This document shows positions 43,390 through 51,797 of a DNA stretch of 64,000 nt, in pieces. Below the pieces are notes generated by a model. That model did no database searches. It was not told the DNA's origin and saw only the letters and a list, made by a program, of their open reading frames with translations. The position numbers and the translations under genes were made by a program. Within the stretch, counting starts at the first letter, position 1, and each line of letters begins with the position of its first letter. Source of the stretch: CBDAQR01 sp965199055 (GTDB lineage: Bacteria > Pseudomonadota > Gammaproteobacteria > Pseudomonadales > Halieaceae); NCBI GenBank assembly GCA_965199055.1, contig CBDAQR010000004.1, positions 1,550,001 to 1,614,000 on the forward strand, read 5' to 3'.

Positions 43390-44341
43390 ACTCGATCTGG
43401 ACGCCTTGCGGGCCGGCAATCGCCGCGCTCTGGCCAGGGCGATCACGCTTGTCGAGAGCAAGCGGAACGATCACCGCCAGCAAGCGCAGGACGTGCTCGA
43501 GAGCGTGCTGCCAGATTCCGGTAATAGTATTCGTATTGGTATTACCGGGATACCAGGCGTTGGCAAGTCCACCTTTATTGAGGCTTTTGGCCTGCATCTG
43601 ATTGAACAGGGCAAGCGTGTCGCTGTGCTCGCGGTCGACCCCAGTTCACCAATTGCCGGTGGCTCAATTCTTGGCGACAAGACCCGCATGGAGGAGCTCT
43701 CGCGCCGTGAAGAAGCCTATATCCGCCCATCACCCGCGGGTAATACTCTTGGCGGCGTAGCCCAGAAGACCCGGGAAACGATGCTGCTATGCGAAGCCGC
43801 CGGCTATGACGTCATCCTGGTTGAGACCGTGGGAGTCGGCCAGTCGGAGTACCAGGTCGCCGGAATGGTTGATTTTTTCATGGTGCTCATGCTGCCCAAT
43901 GCCGGCGATGAACTGCAGGGCATCAAGAAAGGGATCATGGAACTGGCCGATGCCCTGGTCATCAATAAGGCCGATGGCGAGAGCATCAACCTGGCCAATA
44001 TGACCAAGAAGCACTACACCGCGGCAATGACTTTAATGAAACATGCTCTGCACTGGGCGCCGCAGGTGATGACCTGTTCCGCCACCGAAGGCACTAATAT
44101 TGATGCCGTCTGGAACATGATCTGTGAGTACGAGACCGCCGCACGCGAAGAGGCAGCCTTTGAAGCAAAGCGTGATGCGCAGTCCAGGGATTGGATGCAC
44201 CACTTGATCGGAGAGTTTCTGCAGCTGAAACTCAGTAGCAATCCAGAGGCGAAAGCGCTGCGAGAGGAGCTTGAGCAGCAGGTCGTCGCGCGCAATATAA
44301 CGCCTTATACTGCCGCCAGACGAATTATTGACTGCTTGTAG
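43382..44341 (+). CDS. meaB: Methylmalonyl-CoA mutase-associated GTPase MeaB
   Basis: A G3E-type GTPase that gates cobalamin loading and protects the mutase from inactivation. The 319 residues have the P-loop GIPGVGKSTFIEAFG, the switch region AVDPSSPIAGGSILGDKTRM, the Walker B-like VETVGVGQSE and the base-recognition NKADG. The start codon is GTG at 43382 inside the mutase gene (eight-base overlap). The family was formerly called ArgK. It completes the propionyl-CoA to succinyl-CoA set. Confidence 0.95.
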   Translation: MTKLDLDALRAGNRRALARAITLVESKRNDHRQQAQDVLESVLPDSGNSIRIGITGIPGVGKSTFIEAFGLHLIEQGKRVAVLAVDPSSPIAGGSILGDKTRMEELSRREEAYIRPSPAGNTLGGVAQKTRETMLLCEAAGYDVILVETVGVGQSEYQVAGMVDFFMVLMLPNAGDELQGIKKGIMELADALVINKADGESINLANMTKKHYTAAMTLMKHALHWAPQVMTCSATEGTNIDAVWNMICEYETAAREEAAFEAKRDAQSRDWMHHLIGEFLQLKLSSNPEAKALREELEQQVVARNITPYTAARRIIDCL

Positions 44342-44353
44342 GGAGCCTTCTCC

Positions 44354-44674
44354 TTGCGTTTTTATCCTCTCGAAAAACTGATCAACCTCCACGACGGCTA
44401 CCGTCGTGAGTTTCGTATCGACCATCATCGCCTGCTGTTACTGCAGGTGGAAGGAGATCGCTACCTCATACAGGGCACCTGTCCGCATCAGGAACATCCG
44501 CTGAGTGAAGCCTGGGTGGGGGAAGGCTGTATAGAGTGTCCACTGCACAGCTATCGGTTTTCCCTAGCCAGTGGCGAGTTGGTGCAATATAGCGAAGAAA
44601 TCTGTCGCGGGTTGAAAACGTGGGCGCTGGAGTACGAAGGCGCGGATGTTGGTGTGCTCTGGGAGGAGCGATGA
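44354..44674 (+). CDS. Rieske [2Fe-2S] domain protein
   Basis: A stand-alone Rieske ferredoxin-like protein of 106 residues. The cluster ligands are Cys and His in CPHQEHPL and Cys and His in CIECPLHSYRF (CxH and CxxH). Its start is TTG at 44354 with GGAG eight bases upstream. Such small Rieske proteins pass electrons to oxygenases or act as the small domain of one. The partner is not evident; the next gene, overlapping by four bases, is an LLM-class oxidoreductase. It lies 12 bases behind meaB and may be the tail of the same transcript. Confidence 0.88.
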   Translation: MRFYPLEKLINLHDGYRREFRIDHHRLLLLQVEGDRYLIQGTCPHQEHPLSEAWVGEGCIECPLHSYRFSLASGELVQYSEEICRGLKTWALEYEGADVGVLWEER

Positions 44675-45561
44675 CAAGGCTGAAACACGACATTGGCAAG
44701 TTGGGGGTCTGGGCTCCCCTGGATGGATACAGTTACTCTGAGTGCATCGACTTCGCGGTCGATATCGAAGACCGCGGATATAGTGCTCTCTGGATTCCCG
44801 AAGCTGTTGGCAGGGACCCTTTCGTGCTCTTATCACAACTGGCTAGTCGCACGACGTCGCTCTATCTCGCGACGGGAATAGCGAATATCTATGCTCGCGA
44901 TCCTATGGCCATGACAGCAGCGCGTAATGCGCTCAATGAGTTGAGCGACGGGCGTCTGGTACTCGGCCTTGGTGTTTCACACGCAGAAATAGTCGGTAGT
45001 TTGCGACACCATGACTACGGAAAGCCACTTTCCACCATGCGAAGCTACCTTGAGCAAATGGCCGATGCTTTTTATGCAGGGCCGAAGGTAGAGAAGCAGG
45101 GGCCAGTGCTTCTCGCAGCGCTACGCGAGAAGATGCTGGGTCTTGCAGGGCAGGATGCGGATGGCGCCCATCCGTATTTTGTTACGCCGGAGCACACTGC
45201 GCGCGCCCGGGATATTCTTGGTCCTGATAAGTTACTCGCGCCTGAACAAAAAGTGCTGCTTATTGCTGATGCAACCGAGGCCAGGAGGGTAGCAAGACAG
45301 TTCATGAGCACCTATTTGGGCTTGCGTAATTATTGTGAAAATCTGCGAACGCTTGGGTTCTCTGATCAAGACCTGGCAGACGGTGGCAGTGATAAGCTGG
45401 TCGACGCGATCGTTGCATGGGGGAATGCAGACACCATAGCGGAGAGAATTCGCGATCATTGGCGCGCAGGGGCAGATCACGTGTGTATCCAGCCTCCGCG
45501 CCCAGATGGATTGCCAGGCTTCGATAGCGCAGCGGTTAGCGCATTAGCAGGGCTGTGCTAA
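44671..45561 (+). CDS. LLM-class flavin/F420-dependent oxidoreductase
   Basis: A 296-residue luciferase-like TIM-barrel oxidoreductase. The pattern LGVWAPLDGYSYSEC, GYSALWIPEAVGRDPF, ATGIANIYARDPMAMTAARN and LSDGRLVLGLGVSH is that of LLM proteins predicted to use F420. F420 synthesis genes are not in the window, so FMN is equally possible. The substrate is unknown. Start ATG 44671 overlaps the Rieske stop (ATGA) and follows GGAGGAG. It ends three bases before the stop of the convergent GNAT gene. Confidence 0.85.
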   Translation: MTRLKHDIGKLGVWAPLDGYSYSECIDFAVDIEDRGYSALWIPEAVGRDPFVLLSQLASRTTSLYLATGIANIYARDPMAMTAARNALNELSDGRLVLGLGVSHAEIVGSLRHHDYGKPLSTMRSYLEQMADAFYAGPKVEKQGPVLLAALREKMLGLAGQDADGAHPYFVTPEHTARARDILGPDKLLAPEQKVLLIADATEARRVARQFMSTYLGLRNYCENLRTLGFSDQDLADGGSDKLVDAIVAWGNADTIAERIRDHWRAGADHVCIQPPRPDGLPGFDSAAVSALAGLC

Positions 45562-45564
45562 GGC

Positions 45565-46479
45565 CTATAGACGCAATGCCTGCAGCCGCCGGTCAGGTTT
45601 GCCCCAATGCCAGAGCATATCGAACTGATCGACAAAACGCTTCGCAGAGGCGCGTGATCCCGGCTCATAGAATCCACCCCGAGCTCGCTCATCGGGTTTA
45701 TACACCACGCCGTTGTTGTCGCGCACAACATAGGTCGCGTCGGGCAGTTCCGGGTGCTCTGCAACGACGCGGATTTGCACAATCGATGACAGTCGGCGCG
45801 ACAGGTTTAGCAGCTGGTGGCCGCGATTTGCGACCGGCTTGGCGTCATTGATTAGGATTCGAATTTTGCTCAGACGAGACCGTCTGGCCAGGGCAGTCAT
45901 CGCCGACGCCAGCTCGCTTGAGTCAAACACCTCTGGATCGAGCAGCGCGCTGTAAATGCGCAAATCGCGGCGGGCGGTCTTTGCCAGCTCCAACGCGAGT
46001 ACGTCGAAAGGCTGAGGATAGCCGACGTTGCTGATGAACTCATTCGTGCCCGTAAAATCGATTTGTAATTCCATTGCGGCATGCGCAATACCCGCTTCTT
46101 CAAAACGTTCCCCGTAGGGGAAAAAACCCGCATCGAGGTAGAAATTAATTGCATGCTCCTGAGCGTGGAGATAGAGCCGCGTCATGCCATGCAAGCGGGC
46201 ATATTCCACCATGCTGGCGAGCAGTTTATGACCCAGCCCTTGGCCTCTATGCTCTCGCAGCACGGCCATACGCCCGACCTTGCCGTCGGGGAGCATACGG
46301 CCGCAGGCGAGGGCGACAGTATTGCGAGTCAACAGGAAGTGGGTCGCCGTATCATCAGCGTCGTCCCACTCAATATCCTGGGGTACGCCCTGTTCTTCGA
46401 TAAACACCTTGCCGCGCAGTGAGCGCAGGGTTTCCTTGTGCAGGTTCCAACTGACTACCTCGACCTGGATTTCAGGCAT
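45565..46479 (-). CDS. GNAT acetyltransferase with extra C-terminal domain
   Basis: A 304-residue protein. Residues 1-145 are a GNAT acyltransferase domain with the acetyl-CoA loop LREHRGQGLGHKLLASMVEYA and the typical YLHAQEHAINFYLDAGF segment. Residues 150-304 form a second domain that begins GTNEFISNVGYPQPFDVLA and ends PGSRASAKRFVDQFDMLWHW; it is reminiscent of the phospholipase D-like tail (DUF7931 type) seen in related marine gammaproteobacteria, but an HKD motif is missing. The acceptor substrate is unknown. It overlaps roxA by eight bases, so it is the last gene of that operon. Confidence 0.82.
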   Translation of the reverse strand: MPEIQVEVVSWNLHKETLRSLRGKVFIEEQGVPQDIEWDDADDTATHFLLTRNTVALACGRMLPDGKVGRMAVLREHRGQGLGHKLLASMVEYARLHGMTRLYLHAQEHAINFYLDAGFFPYGERFEEAGIAHAAMELQIDFTGTNEFISNVGYPQPFDVLALELAKTARRDLRIYSALLDPEVFDSSELASAMTALARRSRLSKIRILINDAKPVANRGHQLLNLSRRLSSIVQIRVVAEHPELPDATYVVRDNNGVVYKPDERARGGFYEPGSRASAKRFVDQFDMLWHWGKPDRRLQALRL

Positions 46480-47551
46480 GGCGCAGACACCCGGCAGCCG
46501 CTAGCGGAGTGGCGATGTCCATACTGAGATCTTCCCCGCAGTGCAGTACTGTTCCGCTGCACAGCGCCTCTATCGCTGGCCGCTCGGCGAGGTCTGCCAA
46601 CAGAGTGAGACCGTTTGCGTAAATCTCCAGCGCGTCGGGGCGTTCCTGCCAGGCCAGGCGTGCTGCGGAATCGAGCATCAGCGCGTCTCCCTGCTCGATG
46701 TGCAGCGGTTCCGGCACAAACGGTGATTCGGTAACGAGCTCTCCAAACCAGCGGGAATCCTCCCCGGCGTCTTTCAATGCGGTCCGAAGCTGCGCCAAAG
46801 CGGCCTCTATTGCTGCGCTATTGATCTCTCCAGGCCGCGCGTCTGGCTGGAGTGCCGGATCTGTGTAGAGTGTTTCGAGACCGATGTTCTCAAGCAGACC
46901 GTCGACCGCCCTCGAAATCATGTCATTCAGGCGCGGTGCTCGGTAGCCCAGCGAGTAGGTCATTGAATCGTCGATGGATTCACCCCAGTGCGCGAGGCGG
47001 GGAGGGATGTAGAGGACGTCCCCGGCTTCCAGAGTGTGCTCAGCGCTATCCTCGAAGCTTTGCAAAATACGCAGACTGGGATGTTCGATCAAAGGCGCAT
47101 CGTCATCGCAAAACTGCCCCAGGCGCCAGCGCCGGCTACCCGCGCCCTGTAATAGAAATACATCATAATTGTCGTAGTGCGGTCCCACACCTGCGCCAGG
47201 GCTTGCATAGCTAACCATGATGTCATCAAAGCGCCAGTTCGGCAGAAAACTGACCAGTTGCCTGAGGGCTGCAACCTCATCGAGTGCGTGATCCACGGCC
47301 TGCACCAATAGTGTCCAGGGGTGTTCTGAATCGAAATCTGTTTCACCGAAAGGCCCCTGACGAAAACCCCATGCGCCGGGCCGTGTCTCGACGATGCGCG
47401 ATTCGATGTCGTCCTCCAGGGCGAGGCCGGCTAACTCCTCAGCGCTGAGTGGATCGGTAAAGGCGGGCACAGCGCCGCGAATGAGCAGCGGCTTGCGCTG
47501 CCAGTATTCGCGCAGGAAGTGTTCGGGGTCGAAATTCTCGAACCGGATCAA
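46472..47551 (-). CDS. roxA: Ribosomal protein uL16 arginine hydroxylase RoxA (YcfD)
   Basis: A 2-oxoglutarate and Fe(II)-dependent oxygenase of the JmjC type; the E. coli protein hydroxylates an arginine of ribosomal protein L16. The 359 residues are close to the family's length. The iron ligands are His and Asp in GPHYDNYDVFL and His in PPRLAHWGES. The N-terminal FLREYWQRKPLLIRGA is typical, and the C-terminal half holds the dimerisation and winged-helix-like parts. It overlaps purB by four bases. In E. coli the phoPQ genes lie between the two; here they are absent. Confidence 0.93.
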   Translation of the reverse strand: MIRFENFDPEHFLREYWQRKPLLIRGAVPAFTDPLSAEELAGLALEDDIESRIVETRPGAWGFRQGPFGETDFDSEHPWTLLVQAVDHALDEVAALRQLVSFLPNWRFDDIMVSYASPGAGVGPHYDNYDVFLLQGAGSRRWRLGQFCDDDAPLIEHPSLRILQSFEDSAEHTLEAGDVLYIPPRLAHWGESIDDSMTYSLGYRAPRLNDMISRAVDGLLENIGLETLYTDPALQPDARPGEINSAAIEAALAQLRTALKDAGEDSRWFGELVTESPFVPEPLHIEQGDALMLDSAARLAWQERPDALEIYANGLTLLADLAERPAIEALCSGTVLHCGEDLSMDIATPLAAAGCLRHA

Positions 47552-48915
47552 ATGCTCTCGGCCTGGGCTATCGCGTTACCTATATAGGTCGCCGGCGTCA
47601 GGGCCAGCAGTTCATCGCGTGCGGTATCGGGCAGGTCGAGGGTTTCCACGAAGGCTTGAATCGTTTCCTGGGTCATATCCTGGCCGCGGGTGAGTGCCTT
47701 CAGTTTTTCGTAGGGCTCTTCAATGCCGTAGCGACGCATCACGGTTTGGATGGGCTCAGCCAGTACTTCCCAGCTATTGTCGAGATCTTCTGCCAGGCGC
47801 TCGAGATTGATCTGCAGCTTGCCGATTCCTTTTAGGGTGGCGTGGTAGGCAATCAGGCTATAACCAATGCCAACGCCCATATTGCGCAAGATCGTAGAGT
47901 CGGTCAGATCACGCTGCCAGCGTGAGATCGGCAGCTTGGCGGACAAATGCGCCAGTACCGCATTCGCCAGCCCCAGATTGCCTTCCGAGTTTTCGAAATC
48001 GATAGGGTTAACCTTGTGCGGCATCGTAGAAGAACCTACCTCGCCAGCTACGGTTTTCTGTTTGAAATAGCCTATGGAGATATAGCTCCAGATGTCGCGG
48101 TCGAAGTCGATAAGAATCGTGTTCAGACGAGCGATCGAATCGAACAGCTCGGCAATGTAATCGTGCGGCTCTATCTGCGTGGTGTAAGGGTTCCAGGTCA
48201 AACCCAGCGAGGTAACGAATTGTTCGGCATGGGCGGCCCAGTCCAAATCGGGGTAGGCCGAGAGGTGGGCGTTGTAGTTGCCTACCGCGCCATTGATCTT
48301 GCCGAGATAGGAGACCTGCGCAATCGCCTCACGTTGCCTCCGCAGCCTTGCTGCGACGTTCGCGAACTCCTTACCCATGGTGGTGGGGCTGGCTGTTTGC
48401 CCATGTGTACGCGACAGCATGGCGTAGCCGGCGCAGCTATGCGCCTGAGACGCGATTTCCTCGATAATCTTATCCGCGAGCGGCAGCAGTGCGCTCTGGA
48501 TACCATCGCGCAGCATTAGCGCATGAGAGAGATTGTTAATATCCTCCGAGGTACAGGCGAAATGGACAAATTCACCGATCGCCTCCAGCTCTGCATTCCC
48601 GGCGAAGCTCTCCTTGATGAAGTACTCCACGGCTTTAACGTCGTGGTTGGTCGTAGCTTCGATGTCTTTGATGCGCTGGGCGCTGGTCTCGTCGAAACTG
48701 CTTACGATGCCCTCTAGCAACGCGTTGGCCTCAGCGCTGAGCGCTGGTACTTCGGCTATGCCTTCGTGTGCGGCCAGGGACTGCAGCCAGCGTATCTCCA
48801 CCAGTACCCGGCGCTGCATGAGTCCGTACTCACTGAAAATACCGCGCAAATCCTGGGTTTTACCACCGTAGCGGCCATCAATAGGGGATACAGCGCTCAG
48901 AGCGGATAGCTCCAT
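47548..48915 (-). CDS. purB: Adenylosuccinate lyase
   Basis: Cleaves SAICAR and adenylosuccinate, two fumarate-releasing steps of purine synthesis. The protein has 455 residues, as in E. coli. The start MELSALSAVSPIDGRYG, the catalytic His segment SRTHGQTASPTTMGKE and the signature loop GEVGSSTMPHKVNPI are intact. It sits in the conserved order roxA-purB-hflD-mnmA and overlaps roxA by four bases. Confidence 0.97.
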   Translation of the reverse strand: MELSALSAVSPIDGRYGGKTQDLRGIFSEYGLMQRRVLVEIRWLQSLAAHEGIAEVPALSAEANALLEGIVSSFDETSAQRIKDIEATTNHDVKAVEYFIKESFAGNAELEAIGEFVHFACTSEDINNLSHALMLRDGIQSALLPLADKIIEEIASQAHSCAGYAMLSRTHGQTASPTTMGKEFANVAARLRRQREAIAQVSYLGKINGAVGNYNAHLSAYPDLDWAAHAEQFVTSLGLTWNPYTTQIEPHDYIAELFDSIARLNTILIDFDRDIWSYISIGYFKQKTVAGEVGSSTMPHKVNPIDFENSEGNLGLANAVLAHLSAKLPISRWQRDLTDSTILRNMGVGIGYSLIAYHATLKGIGKLQINLERLAEDLDNSWEVLAEPIQTVMRRYGIEEPYEKLKALTRGQDMTQETIQAFVETLDLPDTARDELLALTPATYIGNAIAQAESI

Positions 48916-48953
48916 CTAGATACTCCAATATCGGTGCGGGGAACCCGCAAATT

Positions 48954-49583
48954 TTACACTGAACCCAGTTCCCGCGACAGTTGTTGAGCGGCACGAAGAA
49001 GCTTCTTGCGCTGCAGCGGCAACTTCCAGCGCCTCCCACCCAACTGTCTCCAGAGAACGGCCGAGCGAATGCCGGCCAGCAGTAGTGCTCGAATCATGTC
49101 TGCGTTGTTTGGGTTTTGCAGTTGCTGCATGCTGCCCGTAACCTTGATCCGAAACTTGAAGGTGGAAATCGTATCCTGGTAGATGCCAGAGATGCTGTGA
49201 CACACCTCCTGCACATGATTAGCGAAATATTCTGACTTGAACTGGGTATGTTCCAGACGAGCTCTCACTACCTCTAGCATGCCTCGATCGGCGGAAAACT
49301 TCCTCTCCAGGTGCAGAATGCTGAATACATAGCGCACCATCTCGCCGCCCTCAGACTCATCCTGGCTGGCCAGCATGCTCACGAGATTAGCGAGACCCAA
49401 CTTGACGCCCGCAGTGCCGCCAAACACAGCCGCCGTAGAGTCAACATCGAATTCAAACAGGCTATTGATTGAGCTCTGTAGAAACTCGTCGGGATAGCTA
49501 CCCGTGCGGGAAATCTGGTCAACCAGTCTCGCGGCCTGTACCACGCCTGCCAACGCGAGGGCCTGCTCTTCAATTGCGCTCAA
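48954..49583 (-). CDS. hflD: High-frequency lysogenization protein HflD homologue
   Basis: A 209-residue, mostly helical peripheral membrane protein of the HflD (YcfC) family. In E. coli it affects lambda lysogeny by binding CII, and its native role is unclear. The start SAIEEQALALAGVVQAARLVDQ, the LVSMLAS segment and the C-terminal IRALLLAGIRSAVLWRQLGG are typical. It overlaps mnmA by four bases and lies between mnmA and purB as in E. coli. Confidence 0.92.
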   Translation of the reverse strand: MSAIEEQALALAGVVQAARLVDQISRTGSYPDEFLQSSINSLFEFDVDSTAAVFGGTAGVKLGLANLVSMLASQDESEGGEMVRYVFSILHLERKFSADRGMLEVVRARLEHTQFKSEYFANHVQEVCHSISGIYQDTISTFKFRIKVTGSMQQLQNPNNADMIRALLLAGIRSAVLWRQLGGRRWKLPLQRKKLLRAAQQLSRELGSV

Positions 49584-50668
49584 GCGGCTGCCTCGATAAC
49601 CCCGCCGCCGAGGCAGTTTTCCTGTTCATAGAAAACGACCGACTGTCCGGGTGTGATCGCGCGCTGTGGACTGCTGAACTCGACACGAAATCCATCACCT
49701 TCGGGAACCAGCACGCAGTCTTGATCTGGCTGGCGGTAGCGGGTTTTGGCCATACAGCGTATCTGTTCAGTGGGCGCATGGCCGGAAACCCAGTATACCT
49801 CGCCGGTATAGAGTGTTTTCTTGAACAGGGCGGGGTGTTCATTCCCCTGTGCGACGAGCAGCACGTTATTTTCCAGATTTTTTTCGACCACATACCATGG
49901 GGCGTCATCGCGCCCCGCAAGGCCGCCGATACCCAGACCCTGGCGCTGACCGATGGTGTGATACATGAGCCCCTGATGTTCGCCCAGATCATTACCTTCC
50001 AGGTCGCAGATGCGGCCAGGTTGTGCCGGCAAATACTGCTGCAGAAAATCCTTGAAGCGACGCTCACCAATAAAACAGATGCCAGTGCTGTCCTTCTTGT
50101 CGTGGGTTTGCAGGCCGTGTTCGGCCGCTAGTTCACGCACGCGCGGTTTTTCCAGTTCGCCAACAGGAAACAGACTCTTCTCGAGCTCTGCATGGCCTAC
50201 CGCGTGCAGGAAATAACTCTGATCCTTATTGTTATCCAGGCCTTTGAGCAATGTCGCCTGGCCGTCATGCTCACCCCGGCGACAATAGTGTCCTGTCGCA
50301 ATGAGATCTGCGCCCAGCATCAGCGCGTAGTCGAGGAAGGCTTTAAACTTAATCTCGCGATTACATAGGATGTCGGGATTTGGTGTCCTGCCGGCCCGGT
50401 ACTCCAGCAGGAAATGTTCAAACACGTTATCCCAGTACTCGGCCGCAAAGTTCGCGCTGTGCAGCTTAATACCTATGCGGTCGGCCACGGACTGCGCGTC
50501 TGCCAGATCTTCTTTGGCGGTGCAGTACTCCGTGCCATCGTCCTCGTCCCAGTTCTTCATGAACAGGCCTTCCACCCGATAACCTTGTTCCAGGAGGAGC
50601 AGGGCGGCTACCGATGAGTCGACGCCGCCGGACATGCCGACAATAACTGTAGTGTCTGCTGGGTTCAT
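49580..50668 (-). CDS. mnmA: tRNA-specific 2-thiouridylase MnmA
   Basis: Adds sulfur to U34 of tRNA-Lys, -Glu and -Gln, using ATP and persulfide from the TusE relay. The 362 residues have the PP-loop GMSGGVDSSVAALLL, the catalytic Cys in NPDILCNREIKF and the second Cys in STGICFIGERRF. The C-terminal barrel ends in VFYEQENCLGGGVIE. It directly abuts the stop of nudJ (no gap) and overlaps hflD by four bases, so nudJ-mnmA-hflD are one transcript. Confidence 0.97.
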   Translation of the reverse strand: MNPADTTVIVGMSGGVDSSVAALLLLEQGYRVEGLFMKNWDEDDGTEYCTAKEDLADAQSVADRIGIKLHSANFAAEYWDNVFEHFLLEYRAGRTPNPDILCNREIKFKAFLDYALMLGADLIATGHYCRRGEHDGQATLLKGLDNNKDQSYFLHAVGHAELEKSLFPVGELEKPRVRELAAEHGLQTHDKKDSTGICFIGERRFKDFLQQYLPAQPGRICDLEGNDLGEHQGLMYHTIGQRQGLGIGGLAGRDDAPWYVVEKNLENNVLLVAQGNEHPALFKKTLYTGEVYWVSGHAPTEQIRCMAKTRYRQPDQDCVLVPEGDGFRVEFSSPQRAITPGQSVVFYEQENCLGGGVIEAAA

Positions 50669-51115
50669 TCAGCTGTAATAAATCGTATCCAGGGGAAGTT
50701 TCACACCAGCGCGCTGTTGCTCGATGGCAGCGATGACCAGTGGGCTGCGCATTCTAGCAGACTCGGCCAGGATTTCCTCGTAGCTTAGCCACAGCGCACG
50801 CTCGATGCCGTGATCCAACGCAGCCCCTATTTCCTCTCGCAGGGGACGTGCTGAGAAGGTGGTTCGGTGATAGGTGATGCCATTGCTAGGCGCGGTATAG
50901 AGAGCGAGCCCGACAATGCCATCGAGCTCAACGTGCCAGCCAGTCTCCTCCAGGGTTTCTCGCACGGCTGCTTGTTGCAGTGTTTCTCCCGGGTCGAGAT
51001 GCCCGGCGGGTTGGTTGAGTACAAGGCCTTCGGGACCTCTTTCCTCCACCAGCAGGTATTTACCGTCGGCTTCCACCACGCTGGCGACGGTTACATGTGC
51101 ATACCAGTCAGCCAT
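50669..51115 (-). CDS. nudJ: NUDIX hydrolase NudJ-like (HMP-PP phosphatase)
   Basis: A 148-residue NUDIX protein matching E. coli NudJ (YmfB), which hydrolyses thiamine precursor pyrophosphates and nucleoside triphosphates. The NUDIX box is GHLDPGETLQQAAVRETLEE followed by TGW. The opening WYAHVTVASVVEADGKYLLVEE and the later RSPLVIAAIEQQRAG fit the subfamily. Start ATG 51115 (MADWYAHVTV) is chosen; the longer frame adds 20 residues lacking similarity and runs into rluE. It overlaps rluE by eight bases. Confidence 0.9.
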   Translation of the reverse strand: MADWYAHVTVASVVEADGKYLLVEERGPEGLVLNQPAGHLDPGETLQQAAVRETLEETGWHVELDGIVGLALYTAPSNGITYHRTTFSARPLREEIGAALDHGIERALWLSYEEILAESARMRSPLVIAAIEQQRAGVKLPLDTIYYS

Positions 51116-51689
51116 GACGGCGATTATAACCGCTGCGACGTTTTGGCATATTGATCTGGAGTTTGCGATGCTCACCGGGCATTAGAGCATCCAGCGGCCA
51201 GTCACCCACCTGGGCTCTGATTAGTCGCAGGGTCGGGAAGCCCACCGCAGCTGTCATCCGTCGCACCTGTCGATTGCGGCCTTCTCGAATCGCCAATTCC
51301 AGCCAACTGGTGGTTTGGCTCGCCCGCTGCCGGATCGGTGGCTCGCGCTCCCAGACGTTGGGAGGCGGCATTCTGTGGGCCTTTGCAGGGAGTGTGGCCC
51401 CGTCTTTCAGTTCAACACCGCGTGCTAAATGGTCCAGCGCGCGATCGTCAATTTCACCCTCCAACTGCGCCCAGTAGGTTTTCCAGGTTTTGCGCGCGGG
51501 ATTAGCGATCTGTTGCTGCAAATGACCGTCATCCGTGAGTAACAATAGACCTTCAGAATCGTAATCCAGTCGCCCAGCGGCACGGAACCCCGGCGCGTCG
51601 AGGTAATCTGCCAAAGTGGCCTGTCCCGGCTCGCCTGTGAACTGGCTTAGTACCTGGTATGGCTTGTTGAACAGTATTAGCCTGGCCAT
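51108..51689 (-). CDS. rluE: 23S rRNA pseudouridine synthase RluE
   Basis: Isomerises U2457 of 23S rRNA to pseudouridine. The 193 residues include the catalytic Asp in AAGRLDYDSEGLLLLT and the REGRNRQVRRMTAAVGFPT segment of the RsuA/RluE family. The S4 domain of larger members is missing, as in E. coli RluE. It is the first gene of the minus-strand operon rluE-nudJ-mnmA-hflD-purB-roxA. The 108 bases to icd hold the divergent promoters. Confidence 0.93.
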   Translation of the reverse strand: MARLILFNKPYQVLSQFTGEPGQATLADYLDAPGFRAAGRLDYDSEGLLLLTDDGHLQQQIANPARKTWKTYWAQLEGEIDDRALDHLARGVELKDGATLPAKAHRMPPPNVWEREPPIRQRASQTTSWLELAIREGRNRQVRRMTAAVGFPTLRLIRAQVGDWPLDALMPGEHRKLQINMPKRRSGYNRRHG

Positions 51690-51752
51690 AAAAATTCGCT
51701 ACGAATCAAACACATTCGGGGAGTTATGCAAGCGCCGCTGAAATTCTGATGC

Positions 51753-51758
51753 TATAAT
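51753..51758 (+). promoter_or_regulatory. Perfect -10 box upstream of icd
   Basis: TATAAT at 51753-51758 lies 39 bases before the icd ATG. A -35 box at normal spacing is poor, so an activator or extended -10 (TGC precedes it as ATGCTATAAT) may contribute. Confidence 0.4.
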
Positions 51759-51797
51759 GCTCGCCGATTTTTGTCCCCCCATTACACGGAGTAAATT

